Assembly: GCF_963678635.1 (NCBI RefSeq)
Contig: NC_087062.1
Location: 83,226,012 to 83,290,011 of the forward strand
From: Symsagittifera roscoffensis
Lineage: Eukaryota; Xenacoelomorpha; Acoela; Convolutidae
Direction: 5' to 3'
DNA length: 64,000 bases
Part shown: positions 47,866 through 58,611 of the stretch, in pieces
How positions within the stretch are numbered: position 1 is the stretch's first letter
Layout of the letters: each line of letters begins with the position of its first letter
The notes under the pieces: model-generated
Databases searched by the model: none
What the model was told of the DNA's origin: nothing
What the model saw: only the letters and a program-made list of their open reading frames with translations
Translations under genes and position numbers: made by a program

Positions 47866-48864
47866 AACAATAAATTTTGGTAAAAAATTGAAGACAAGGA
47901 ACATAAACTCGGTTACTGGTTTGATACATTTGTAAGTCTATATTTATAAAATTATTTTTTGACGGATTTTCTTAATCTAGAAGAATTCCGTTTGTTTATT
48001 TTACGACTAAACGAAAAAACATGGTGAAGAAATGTTTTTGGTAGTTTCTTTCTTCGCTGGTCAGATATTCAACAAACTTTAAAAAAAATGATTAAAAATT
48101 CAAAATTTATTTCAAGAATATGGAATTAGTAATACAAAACGTACGTTTCTAAAGAAGTTTCAGCTATCCACATCTCGATACTTATATATAGTAGTTTATT
48201 GGGGATTTTTATAAAAATTATTTAAATCAAAATGGTTAATAGATTCGGTATAATCTTAAATACACATTTTATATTTTGATCTGAGAAGTATTGAAAACCC
48301 AGTAAAAACTTCATTGTTATAGAAAAAGTCAATAAAATTGTCTTGGAACGAATGTTAGTTTCTGATTGGTTTACATCAAATTAGATAATAACTCTTTTTT
48401 AAAGTCAATTGTGATTAAATAGACATTTACACTTATAACAAATTCGTTAAAAATATCGTGACTCTGATTGGTTGAAATCGAAAGCGATGAAAGTCCACAA
48501 ATAAGTGAAACTCGATTCTGATTTTCTTGTTATTTGAAAGAATTCTTAGTTTGGTTGGGTTCTTCCTTTATAACAATTTTTAGGAAAGATTTTTTACTCA
48601 CATTGAAAGTCATTGCTCAAGGTTGACCTAATTTTTATTCAATTTTATTTAATTTATGGAACCTTTCAAAGTAAGTGTATGTTTCCCACTGAATTTTTGA
48701 GATTTTCAAAAATCTCCCATAAAGTTACTTCAAGTTCTTTACTCATTGCGACGCCGTCACTGAAGAGAAACGAGAGAGTTGCATGTCCTCAGTTTGACAA
48801 AAAGTGAAAAAAAAATTAGTTCAAAAACTATTACCATTGACTTACCATTAACCAAAAAAAATAA

Positions 48865-49985
48865 TATGTTAGCCTCCTTCTATAATCTACACGTAATACA
48901 TCAATGAGACTCACCAAGTAGATTACGCGCCCCGAACTATTTTGCAAAAACTAGAGATTTCTAGAAAACTAAAAATTACCATGTTTGTACCATTCTCTTA
49001 CCATGTCATAGACACTTAAGCTTTGCCAATTCTATTCCCAATCTTAAAACATTGCAATTTAGACTCTATACATGATGTTAAAACTTCACGCCAGTTTTTA
49101 CGATCCCTGAAAAGATCAACCAAACACCAGCTAAGCGACGCAACCACAGGCCCGATCGCGGAACTCAACGTTGAACCATCGAGTGAAAGTTTGTTAAAAA
49201 ATTTGCAGGCTCCAGAGACGGAACATCATATTAACACAAAGTCGCCATAAAACCAGTCACTGAGGAGCAAGACCAGCAGCCGATATTGATTCAAAAAGGC
49301 TTTATCAGAAAGCCTCAGGGGCTCACAATGGAGAAGGAAGCCCACACCACTAACACGACGACACAAAAAAAGTCGGTCATCAGCCCATCACCGGCTAAAG
49401 AAACTACCATGAACGTTGTGGGGGCAGGAGAGGGTTTCAAGCAGCATATCGAACGAGGAGAGACGGAATCAACCAGGTCTTCATCTACACCAAAGCCAAA
49501 GAAAATTCCGATTCTTCGGAAACTCGCTAAGGCATTTGGGCATCAGCATCAAGCAATCGGAGGGCAAAAATTAAGCCTCAGAGTCAGAAACAGACAACGA
49601 GCCGCCGAGGAAGACCCTAAAACAAGTAGCACCATTCAAAATGATCAGTTTTGATATAAACTCTTGAAAAAAAGGAAAATATTTGAAACTGATCAAAACT
49701 ATTACTAAATATTTGCCGGATATTTGTTAGTTAAGATGATTGTCTTACTGATCAACAATACTTCCGTTTTGTGCAAAAGCGTTAACCTAATAACCATTCT
49801 ACCTCTTTTGTATTCCAAACTAACTTGACTTAACTTATGGCAATCAACCAAATCGAAGCTAGTTAGAATAAGAGGTCAATCTGAATATTGTTAAGACTTT
49901 CCTATTCTTATTCAACAGACAATGTTTGTTTCACTCGTAAATAAATTTACTATTTCAAATAAAGCGGACACCAATCAAATATAGA
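48865..49985 (+). repeat. macrosatellite module Q, copy 1
   Basis: Begins with the CTATAATCTACACGTAATAC block found at the head of all five Q copies, followed by several TTACCAT/GTACCAT motifs and an ORF region, and ends with AATAAA signals at 49940 and 49958. The layout resembles a small transcription unit. Confidence 0.8.
49087..49654 (+). pseudogene. module Q ORF, copy A (start deleted, one frameshift)
   Basis: Unrecognised protein. Compared with copy C, about 118 bp including the ATG and its two palindromes are missing between AAAACTT and CACGCCAG. The frame HQLSDATTGPIAELNVEPSS continues to a run of six A (seven in copy C), which shifts it. From 49286 it reopens to 49654 with KPQGLTMEKEAHTTN, GEGFKQHIERGETES and a basic stretch PKPKKIPILRKLAKAFGH, ending in SSTIQNDQF. 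The C-terminal part is Lys/Arg-rich and probably disordered or nucleic-acid-binding (inference). Confidence 0.4.
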
Positions 49986-50012
49986 ACATGGGTTATTGGA
50001 TACATATTGATT

Positions 50013-50072
50013 GTGATAGTGATAGTGATAGTGATAGTGATAGTGAAAGTGATAGTGATAGTGATAGTGATG
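50013..50072. repeat. (GTGATA)n microsatellite, copy 1
   Basis: About ten GTGATA units, one altered to GTGAAA. It sits right after module Q. In one plus-strand frame it reads as Asp-Ser repeats within an open frame at 49988-50245 that ends in the KEFNE..KNF tail of module S. Confidence 0.95.
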
Positions 50073-50157
50073 ATTTGGTATATTTTTGCTTGACTTATAT
50101 ACCGTACATTTTCACATTTTCAACATTCCATCTAATGGTTAAACCAATCAGAAAGAA

Positions 50158-51575
50158 TGAAGACAGGAGAAAAGAATTCAATGAACAGCACCAGATACCA
50201 ATTTCCAACAGAGAGAACCAAAAGATGTTGCGAAAAAATTTCTGATAAAACTTCTGCAATTTTTTCTCAAAATTGAAAGGTTTTTCGATGCATCTTGTAA
50301 AAGTATTCAAAAGAATTTTTTTGTGAGATTTATTTTTAATTTTTGTACCTATGTTTTTTACTTTTCGCATCTTGCAAAATTTCTTACACTGTTTTTTGCT
50401 CCAAATTGTTAAAAACTGCTGATTAGACTTTGCATTTTGCAATTTTTTTCAAAACTATTTATGCACACAAAATTAAACAAATAAAAAAGTGAATACAACT
50501 CTGAGATTAAATTCAATGTTTTTTTCGCTTTTTATTGAATTAACGCAAAAAAAATTTTGCACGGTTAATAAATTTTGTTTACTGCTTTCCAACAACTAAT
50601 TGTTACGTGTAGATTGATCGAAAGGAAATAAAACTGTGTTTTAAGTTTGGGCATAAATTTTTAATTGACAATACTGAAATATTCTAAGCAAAATTTGAGC
50701 AGATGTTTAACAATTAATTTTTATGATTTTATGGTTAAAATTTTCACATTTACATCAGAAAAAAAATGATTCAGTTTTTGCATACATGTTGTACAAATGA
50801 CTTTAACATTAATTTTAGCATTAAAACATTTAAATATGAAAGTCTTCAAATTTTTGGATTTTGAAAAAAAAAATTCAAGATAATTCTTGCTTAGTTGTCA
50901 ATAAAATTGTATCAATGTTTTTTTTGTGAATTTTTGAAACTCTAATCCGCCTCAACTTTTTTCATAGTGATTTGTGAGAAAAACATACTGGAAAAAATTC
51001 TAAGTACTTTCAAAAACTTTTTTCCATCAATTAAATTTTTACAAAACAAAACGTACTTTTTAGTATCAATTTGGCGGAATTGATTAATTCTTTTCGAATA
51101 ATTTCAGGTATATTGCATTTTCAGTTACCTGAAATCTATGGAAATTTTCCTGAGATTTCAGCCGGGTTATAGATACAATAAAACTGTGATAAACAAATGG
51201 CAAAAGAGTTAGAGAGTTTATAAATCAATTTAGCTATGTCAAAGAACCCCTCGAGAAATCAAGACGGACTTTCCCAAATACATATTGCAAAGACCTCAAA
51301 ATTGAAAATTTGATATATAGAAAAAAGATTATGGAAAACAACATTCTTTACAAATAACTTTTTCCCAGTGTAACTGTTCATTTTCACAGATTCTTCAGAA
51401 CTCGAATAAAACGTTATTGTTCATTAACAGTTCCCCTAATTGAATAGCAAAAATTGGAACAAATTGAAGGTACCAGGGGAAAAACGTTTAAATTAACAGA
51501 AAAAAATTAAGATGAGAAGAAGATTTGAGTAGCGCATCAGGAAAAAAGAATAGGGAATTCAAAAAACCATTGGCC
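50158..51575. repeat. macrosatellite module S, copy 1
   Basis: Near-identical to 45232-46640 and 57106-58610. AT-rich, with no supported exon besides the short tail frame at its left edge. TTACGTGTAGAT at 50603-50614 is the exact inverse of ATCTACACGTAA at the head of the following Q module. Confidence 0.8.
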
Positions 51576-51576
51576 T

Positions 51577-52830
51577 ACTTCTATAATCTACACGTAATAC
51601 ACCAATGAGACTCACCAAGTAGATAACGCGCCCTAAAAACTTTTTTACAAAAAACTAGAGATTTCTAGAAAACCAAATATTACCATTTTGTACCATTCTC
51701 TTACCATGTCACAGACACTTAAGTTTTGCCAATTCTATTCCCAATCTTAAAACATTGCAATTTAGACTCTATACATGATGTTAAAACATAATTTGGAGCT
51801 AGAGACCCGATAGACTATAGCCTATCTCAATTTATGGGGGGTCTCCATGGACCCCCTGATCAGCTTCAGCATTTACAGCTAATATGTGAGAGCGAACAGG
51901 GGAGAAAAGCAATCAGAGCTTCACACCAGTCATTACGATCCCTTAAAGGATCAAACAAACACCAGCTAAGCGACACAACCACAGGCCCGATCGCGGAACT
52001 CACGGTTGAACCATCGAGTGAAAGTTTTGTTAAAAAAATTTGCAGGCTCCAGAGACGGAGCATCATATTAACACAGAGTCGCCACAAAACCAGTCACTGA
52101 GGAGCAAGACCAGCAGCCGATATTGATTCAAAAAGGCTTTATTAGAAAGCCTCAGGGGCTCACTATGGAGAAGGAAGCCCACACCACTAACACGACGACA
52201 CAAAAAAAGTCGGTCATCAGCCCATCACCGGCTAAAGAAACTACCATGAACGTTGTGGGGACAGGAGAGGGTTTCAAGCAGCATATCAAACGAGGTGAGA
52301 CAGAATCAATCAGGTCTTCATTTACACCAAAGCCAAAGAAAATTCCGATCCTTTGGAAACTCGCTAAGGCATTCGGGCATCAGCATCAAGCTATCGGAGG
52401 GCAAAGATTAATCCCTAGAGTCAGAAAGACACAACGAGCCGAGGAAGACGCTAAAAAGCAAGTGGCACCTTTGATATAAGCTCTTCAAAAAAACAAGCAA
52501 AATACATGAAATTGATCGAAACTATTACTAAAACATTTGCCGGATCTTTGTTAGTTAAGACGATTGTCTTAGTGAACAACAATACTTTCATTTTGTGCAA
52601 AAGCGTTATCCTAATAACCATTCTACCTCTTTTGTATTCCAAACTAACTTCACCTAACTCATGGCGGTCGACCAAATTGAGGCTAGTTAGAATAAGGTGT
52701 CAATCTCAATGTTGTTAAAACTTTCCTATTCTTATTCAACAGACAAAGTTTCTTTCACTCGTAAATAAGTTTCTTATTTCAAATAAAGAGGACACACATC
52801 AAATATAGAACATGGGTTATTGGATATAGA
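51577..52830 (+). repeat. macrosatellite module Q, copy 2
   Basis: Head block at 51581, then TACCAT motifs, ORF copy B and AATAAA signals. It ends with a direct repeat of ATCAAATATAGAACATGGGT at 52798 and 52849, which precedes the microsatellite. Copies 2 and 4 share this end, while copies 1 and 3 differ, so Q exists as two alternating subtypes. Confidence 0.8.
51834..52479 (+). pseudogene. module Q ORF, copy B (one frameshift)
   Basis: ATG at 51834, then MGGLHGPPDQLQ and on to PIAELTVEPSSESF. An extra T in AGTTTTGTT (three T in the other copies) breaks the frame at about 52025. It reopens at 52123 with the same C-terminal half as copy A but ends in KKQVAPLI. Apart from this single base, the composite frame would be about 215 codons. 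Unknown family, basic C-terminus. The break could be real or a sequencing error. Confidence 0.4.
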
Positions 52831-52885
52831 TTGATTGTGATTGTGATATCAAATATAGAACATGGGTTATTGGATATAGATTGAT

Positions 52886-52933
52886 TGTGACAGTGATAGT
52901 GATAGTGATAGTGATAGTGATAGTGATAGTGAT
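52886..52933. repeat. (GTGATA)n microsatellite, copy 2
   Basis: About seven units of GTGATA after a GTGACA unit, at the Q-T junction of unit 1. The equivalent in unit 2 is at 59923. Confidence 0.95.
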
Positions 52934-52994
52934 GATTTGGTATATTTTCGCTTGGCTTACATACCGTACATTTTCACATTTTCAACATTCCATC

Positions 52995-53965
52995 TAATGG
53001 TTAAACCAATCAGGTAGAGACAACATATGTCGTAATGGTTGCTTTTGTTGATATTTTATCAACCGAGCAAACACATAACTTTAAGCTAACATATGGTAAA
53101 AATTAAGAATTTTGTTTCTGATTTCAAATCAGAACATCCAACCATCTTATAAGGTGATTGTTAAACGGCGATGCCAGTTGAAAAAAAAATTAAAAGCAGA
53201 ATATATGATTTACAAAACGTCATAAAGTTTTAATAGAGTTTGCGTAAAATTTTTTGTTTCTGATTTTGACAGTTTGCGCGTAAAATGGCAGCTTGTAGTG
53301 TAGTCGGTCGCTGAATGGGTGCTTGTTGTGTAGTCGCTTCGTAGGATTGCGTCTTAAAGAAAATGTGCATGTTTTATTTGCAATTTAAGTCGGTAGTGAT
53401 AAGCATTTTTGATCCATTTATAACCATATGTTTGAGTTTGCAAATAACCATATAATCTCACCATTTGGTCAGAGATCAGAATGTTTGCAGAGGGTTTCTT
53501 CTTGATTTTTTTAATTTCTAATGGATTGAAATTATTGCTACAAAAATGATAAAGATAACTGGCTGAAGTATCAAAAAAAATTAGAGCTTCTGAAAAATAT
53601 TCCGCTTTGGAATACAAGTGATGAGAAAAAGGAAGAGAGAAAAACAAATTATGAGTTTATGTATAATTCAGATGCTTTTATTTCACGGGTCGAGTATTAT
53701 TTATTATTCACAAACAAAAATTATTTGTTCGAGGTTCCGCTTTTGCGGTAAGCCGAATGGTGTTCAGCCCAAACAATAGATATTAATTTGGATAGGAAGG
53801 CTGATATCATGTTTAGTTAGTGGGAAGAAATTGACCAAGTGTCTAGCGATTCAATAGAGTTGATCAGTTTGCTCCCTGGTGAGGATGTGAGTATGTTTTT
53901 GATCATTTGATTACAATTTTGATACTACATTTATATTTTGACATAAATGTTTTTGTTTTCGACTC
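52995..53965. repeat. macrosatellite module T, copy 1 (short form)
   Basis: Matches 60045-60410 and 61531-62123 but lacks the 1.12 kb present between them in unit 2. It carries GCTTGTAGTGTAGTCGGTCG repeats near 53290 and the minus-strand exon candidate at 53462-53604. Confidence 0.8.
53462..53604 (-). CDS. exon candidate, weak AF4/FMR2 C-terminal-domain resemblance (copy 1)
   Basis: On the minus strand a pyrimidine-rich tract and TTCCAAAG acceptor open a 143-nt frame that ends at CAAATG|GTGAGA, a strong donor. The frame includes EYFSEALIFFDTSASYLYHF, then NFNPLEIKK and ANILISDQM. The pattern of a helix with a DAxxS core, an (N/D)PLE turn and a second helix resembles the C-terminal homology domain of AF4/FMR2 transcription-elongation scaffolds, but only over about 45 residues. 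The copy at 61621-61763 has the same length and both splice sites. Other exons of such a gene are not identified, so this may be a captured gene fragment. Confidence 0.25.
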
Positions 53966-55951
53966 TAAGCCCTGAGCCGAAGTCTTAATGTGATGCAATT
54001 TTTTTTATTAGAACTCACATAATGTCTCCTGAATTTTTTCAGAACAAATCGTTTTCTTGCACTGCTTGTCGTTTTGTCTGCTCCTTTCCATCCTGCTGAT
54101 TGAATACTCTCTCTTTGATGTTACATTGCATGAATGGAGGCTGTGTTTGAACAAAGTGTAAATACAAAGAGCCAATTTCTTAGTATACGTTTTGATTGTT
54201 TACTAATCTCTGAAGAATATGGCTCAGACATGTTCCTACTCAAATTAAGTGAAAATTGCCACTCCCCATGCAAGAACGTGAGTAACCACGCAATAATCTT
54301 GGGATACTAAAGATTTTTCTTAAAATTCGAACCACGAGAGAAAAATAATGATTTCTTTTTATTAACTGATTAAAATCTTAGAAGAACTTGTACATAGCAG
54401 CTGTCAGATTTTTGCTAAGAAATGAGGTTTTTTTATAGGAGAAGTTTATTGTATGTCTTCAAAAATCAAATGCTAGTTCGATTTTTGAAGGTTTTTACAA
54501 AGCATTTCATAACTAGTTCTACTTCCATATATGGAAGTCATGATATCTCATAATGCTATCTTCAGCTTCTAGCTTATCTCACAATCTGGCAAAGAGTCAA
54601 AAACGTCAACTATAGATAACGAGCTGGACATCTCTGGCAAAGTTTATGATATAGCGAACTACAATAGAAGACAAGTTTTTGTCACGATTGAGAAGTACAA
54701 TGTCAGCAAGGCTCCTTTATTCAACTTAGTCTCTTCACTGTAAAAGTAAAAAAAGCAATAAAACAAGTTGCCTCCGTATTTGCCAATGAAATTACACTCT
54801 TTAAGAACCCACAGATCTTTCTCAAGTATTGGGAGGCTTCATAATTGTTGAGAATTGTAAGATTCAATAATTGTTATTCTATGTGACTTTTTTCATTAAA
54901 ATGTATTTGGTGCACAACTTTATTTTGCAGTGAAGTGCGAAGTAGGAGCTAGAATATTAAACTTTGGTAAAAAATTGTAGACAAGGAACATAAACTCGGT
55001 TACTGGTTTGATACATTTGTGAGGCTAGATTTATAGAATTTTTGTTGACGGATTTTCTTAATCTAGAAGATTTCGTTTGTTCAATTTACGACTAAATGAA
55101 AAAACATGGTGAAGAAATGTTTTTGGTAGTTTCTTTCTTCGCTGGTCAGATATTCAACAAATTTAAAAAAAATTGATTAAAAATTCAGAATTTATTTCAA
55201 GAAAAAGGAATTAGTAATATAAAACGTACATTTCCAAAAAAGTTTCAGGTATCCACATCTCGATACTTATATAAAGTAGTTTATTGAGGATTTTTATAAA
55301 AAATTATTTAAATCAAAATGGTTAATAGATTCGGTATAATCTTAAATACACATTTTATAATTTGATCTGAGAAGTATTTAAAAACTTGTAAAAACTTCAT
55401 TGTTATAGAAAAAATCCAAAAAGTTGTCTTGGAACGAATGTTAGTTTCTGATTGGCTTACATCAAAATAGATAATAACTCTTTTTTAAAGTCAATTGTGA
55501 TTAGATAGACATTTGCACTTATAACAAATTCGTTTAAAAATATCGTGACTCTGATTGGTTGAAGTCGAAAGCGATGAAAGTCCACAAATAAGTGAAACTC
55601 GATTCTGATTTTCTTGTTATTTGAAAGAATTTGTAGTTTGGTTGGATTCTTCCTTTATAACTGTTTTTAGGAAAGATTTTTTACTTACATTGAAAGTCAT
55701 TGCTCAAGGTTGACCTAATTTTTATTCAATTTCATTCAATTTATGGAACCTTTCAAAGTAAGTGTATGTTCCCCACTGAAATTGTGAGAATTTTAAAATC
55801 TTCCATAAAGCTACTTCAAGTTCTTTACTCATTGCAATGCCGTTACTGAAGAGAAACGAGAGAGTTGCATGTCTTCGGTTCGGCAAAAAATGAAAAAAAA
55901 AATTCACTCAAAAACTATTACCATTGACTTACCATAAACCAAAAAAAATTA

Positions 55952-57095
55952 TGTTAGCCTCCTTCTATAATCTACACGTAATACACCAATGATACTCAGC
56001 AATTAGGTTACGCGCCCCAAACTATTTTGCAAAAACTAGAGATTTCTAGAAAACCAAAAATTACCATGTTCGTACTATTCTCTTACCATGTCATAGACAC
56101 TTAAGCTTTGCCAATTCTATTCCCAATCTTAAAACATTGCAATTTAGACTCTATACATGATGTTAAAACTTAACTTGGAGTTAGAGACCAGATAGGCTAT
56201 AGCCTATCTCAATTTATGGGGGGTCTCCATGGACCCCCTGATCAGCTTCAATATTTACAAATAATATGTGAGAGCGTACAGGGGGAAACTGCAATCAGAG
56301 CTTCACGCCAGTCCTTACGATCCCTGAAAAGATCAAGCAAACACCAGCTAAGCGACGCAACCACAGGCCCGATCGCGGAACTCAACGTTGAACCATCGAG
56401 TGAAAGTTTGTTAAAAAAATTTGCAGGCTACAGAGACGGAACATCATATGAACACAGAGTCGCCATAAAACCAGTCACTGAGGAGCAAGACCAGCAGCCA
56501 ATATTGATTCAAAAAGGCTTAATCAGAACGCCTCAGGGGCTTATAATGGAGAAGCAAGCCCACACCACTAACACGACGACACACGACACAAAAAAAGTCG
56601 GCCATTAGCCCATCACCGGCTAAAGAAACTACCATGAACGTTGTGGGGGCAGGAGAGGGTTTCAAGCAGCATATCGAACGAGGTGAGACGGAATCAATCA
56701 GGTCTTCATCTACACCAAAGCCAAAGATTCTTCGGAAACTCGCTAAGGCATTCGCGCATCAGCATCAAGCAGTCGGAGGGCAAAAATTAAGCCCGAGAGT
56801 CAGAGACAGACAACGAGCCGCCGAGGAAGACACTAAAACAAGTAGCACCATTCAAAATGATCAGTTTTGATATAAACTCTTGAAAAAAAGGAAAATATTT
56901 GAAACTGATCAAAACTATTTCTAAACATTTGCCGGATTTTTGTTAGTTAAGATGATTGTCTTACTGAACAACAATACTTTCATTTTGTGCAAAAGCGTTA
57001 ACCTAATAACCATTCTACCTCTTTTGTATTCCAAACTAACTTGACTTAACTTATGGCAATCAACCAAATCGAAGCTAGTTAGAATAAGGGGTCAA
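55952..57095 (+). repeat. macrosatellite module Q, copy 3
   Basis: Head block, TACCAT motifs, perfect palindrome at 56190-56209 and ORF copy C. Its end joins module S directly at ATGAAGACAGG, without the GTGATA tract seen after copy 1. Confidence 0.8.
56216..56870 (+). pseudogene. module Q ORF, copy C (most complete)
   Basis: Open from ATG 56216 for 130 codons through PIAELNVEPSSES, the KKFAGYRDGTSYEHR region that is broken in the other copies, and KPVTEEQDQQPILIQKG. A 7-bp insertion (a repeat of CACGACA, near 56580) then shifts the frame to a TAG at 56606-56608. The frame resumes at 56634 with MNVVGAGEGFKQHIERG and runs to 56870. Without the insertion it would be 215 residues. A 20-bp palindrome precedes the ATG by 6 bp, and a 7-bp-stem hairpin covers codons 2-7. 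No family recognised. Ser/Thr-rich middle, basic C-terminal third. Confidence 0.4.
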
Positions 57096-57105
57096 TCACA
57101 AAAAA

Positions 57106-58610
57106 TGAAGACAGGAGAAAAGAATTCAATGAACATCGCCAGATACAAATTTCCAACAGAGAGAACCAAAAAATGTTGACAAAAAATTTCTGAAAAAACT
57201 TCTGCAATTTTTTCTCAAAATTGAAAGGTTTTTCGACACATCTTGTAAAAGTATTCAGAAGAATTTTTTGTGAGATTTCTTATTAATTTTTGTACCTATG
57301 ATTTTCACTTTTCGCATCTTGCAAAATTTCTTACACTGTTTTTTGCTCCAATTTGTTAAAAACTGCTGATTAGACTTTGCATTTTGCAATTTTTTTTCAA
57401 AACTATTTCTGCATACAAAATTAAACAAATAAAAAAGTGAATACAACTCTGAGATTAAATCCAATGTTGTTTTCGCTTTTTATTGAATTACCGCAAAAAC
57501 TTCTTTGCGCCGTTAATAATTTTGTTTACTGCTTTCCAGCAACTAATTGTTACGTGTAGATCGATCGAAAGTAATTAAAACTGTGTTTTCAGGCTTTGCA
57601 TAGATTTTTAATTGACAATACTGAAACTTTCTAAGCAAAATTTGGGCAGATGTTTAACAATAAAATTTTATGATTTTATGGTTAAACTTGCTGCATTTTT
57701 GCATTTACATCAGAAAAAATATGATTCAGTTTTTGCATATTGTTTTAAAAAACTTTGCTGTCTAAAAAATTTTAAGCTATCTAAAAAATCACGACTTTTT
57801 GGTGATCTTTAGAAATGTTTCAAGTCAGTTGTACACATGTTTTTAACATTAATTTTAGCATAAAATTATTTAAAAATTAAAGTCTTGACACTTTTGGATT
57901 TTGAAAAAAAAATTTTCAAAAGAGTTCTTGCTTCTTTGTCAATATATTTTTATCAATGTTTTTTTGTGAGTTTTTGAAATTCTAAGCCGCCTCAACTTTT
58001 TTCATAGTGATTTGTGAGAAAATTGTGCTGGAAAAAATTGTAAGTACTTTCGAAAACTTTTTTCCATCAATTCAAATTTTACAAAACGAAACGTACTTTG
58101 TAGTATCAGTTTGGCGTAATTGAATAATACTTTTCGAATAATTTCAGGTATATTGCATTTTCAGTTACCTGAAATCTATGGAAAACTTCCTGAGATTTCA
58201 GATGGGATATAGATACAATGAAAGTGTGATAAACAAATGGCAAAAGAGTTAGAGAGTTGATAAAACAATTTAGCTATGTCAAAGAACCCCTCGAGAAATC
58301 AAGACGGACTTTCCCAAATACTGATTGCAAAATCCTCAAAATTGAAAATTTGATATAAAAAAAAAGATTATGGAAAACAACATTCTTTACAAATGACTTT
58401 TTCCCAGTGTAACTGTTCATTTTCACAGATTCTTCAGTACTCGAATAAAACGTTATTGTCCATTAACTGTTCCCCTAATTGAATAGCAAAAATTGGAACA
58501 AATAGAAGCTACGAGGGGAAAACATTTAAATTAATAGAAAAAAATTAAGATGAGAACGAGATTTGATTAACGCATCAGGAACAAAAGAATGAGAAATTCA
58601 AAAAAAACAT
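57106..58610. repeat. macrosatellite module S, copy 2
   Basis: The most diverged S copy, with an extra stretch of about 90 bp near 57730-57830. TTACGTGTAGAT at 57550-57561 again pairs with the head of the next Q (58626-58637). Confidence 0.8.
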
Positions 58611-58611
58611 T

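Larger units (their letters stand above)
46862..53965. repeat. macrosatellite unit 1 (P-Q-S-Q-T, 7.1 kb)
   Basis: Starts at the anchor ATGTGATGCAATTTTTTT region and runs to its next occurrence at 53966. Modules in order are P 46862-48864, Q 48865-49985, a GTGATA microsatellite, S 50158-51575, Q 51577-52830, a second microsatellite, and T 52995-53965. The same order recurs in unit 2. Confidence 0.85.

Noticed and set aside
50095-50442. 115-codon minus-strand ORF in module S
   Set aside because: Phe/Lys/Asn-driven frame in AT-rich DNA, broken in the other S copies, without motifs.
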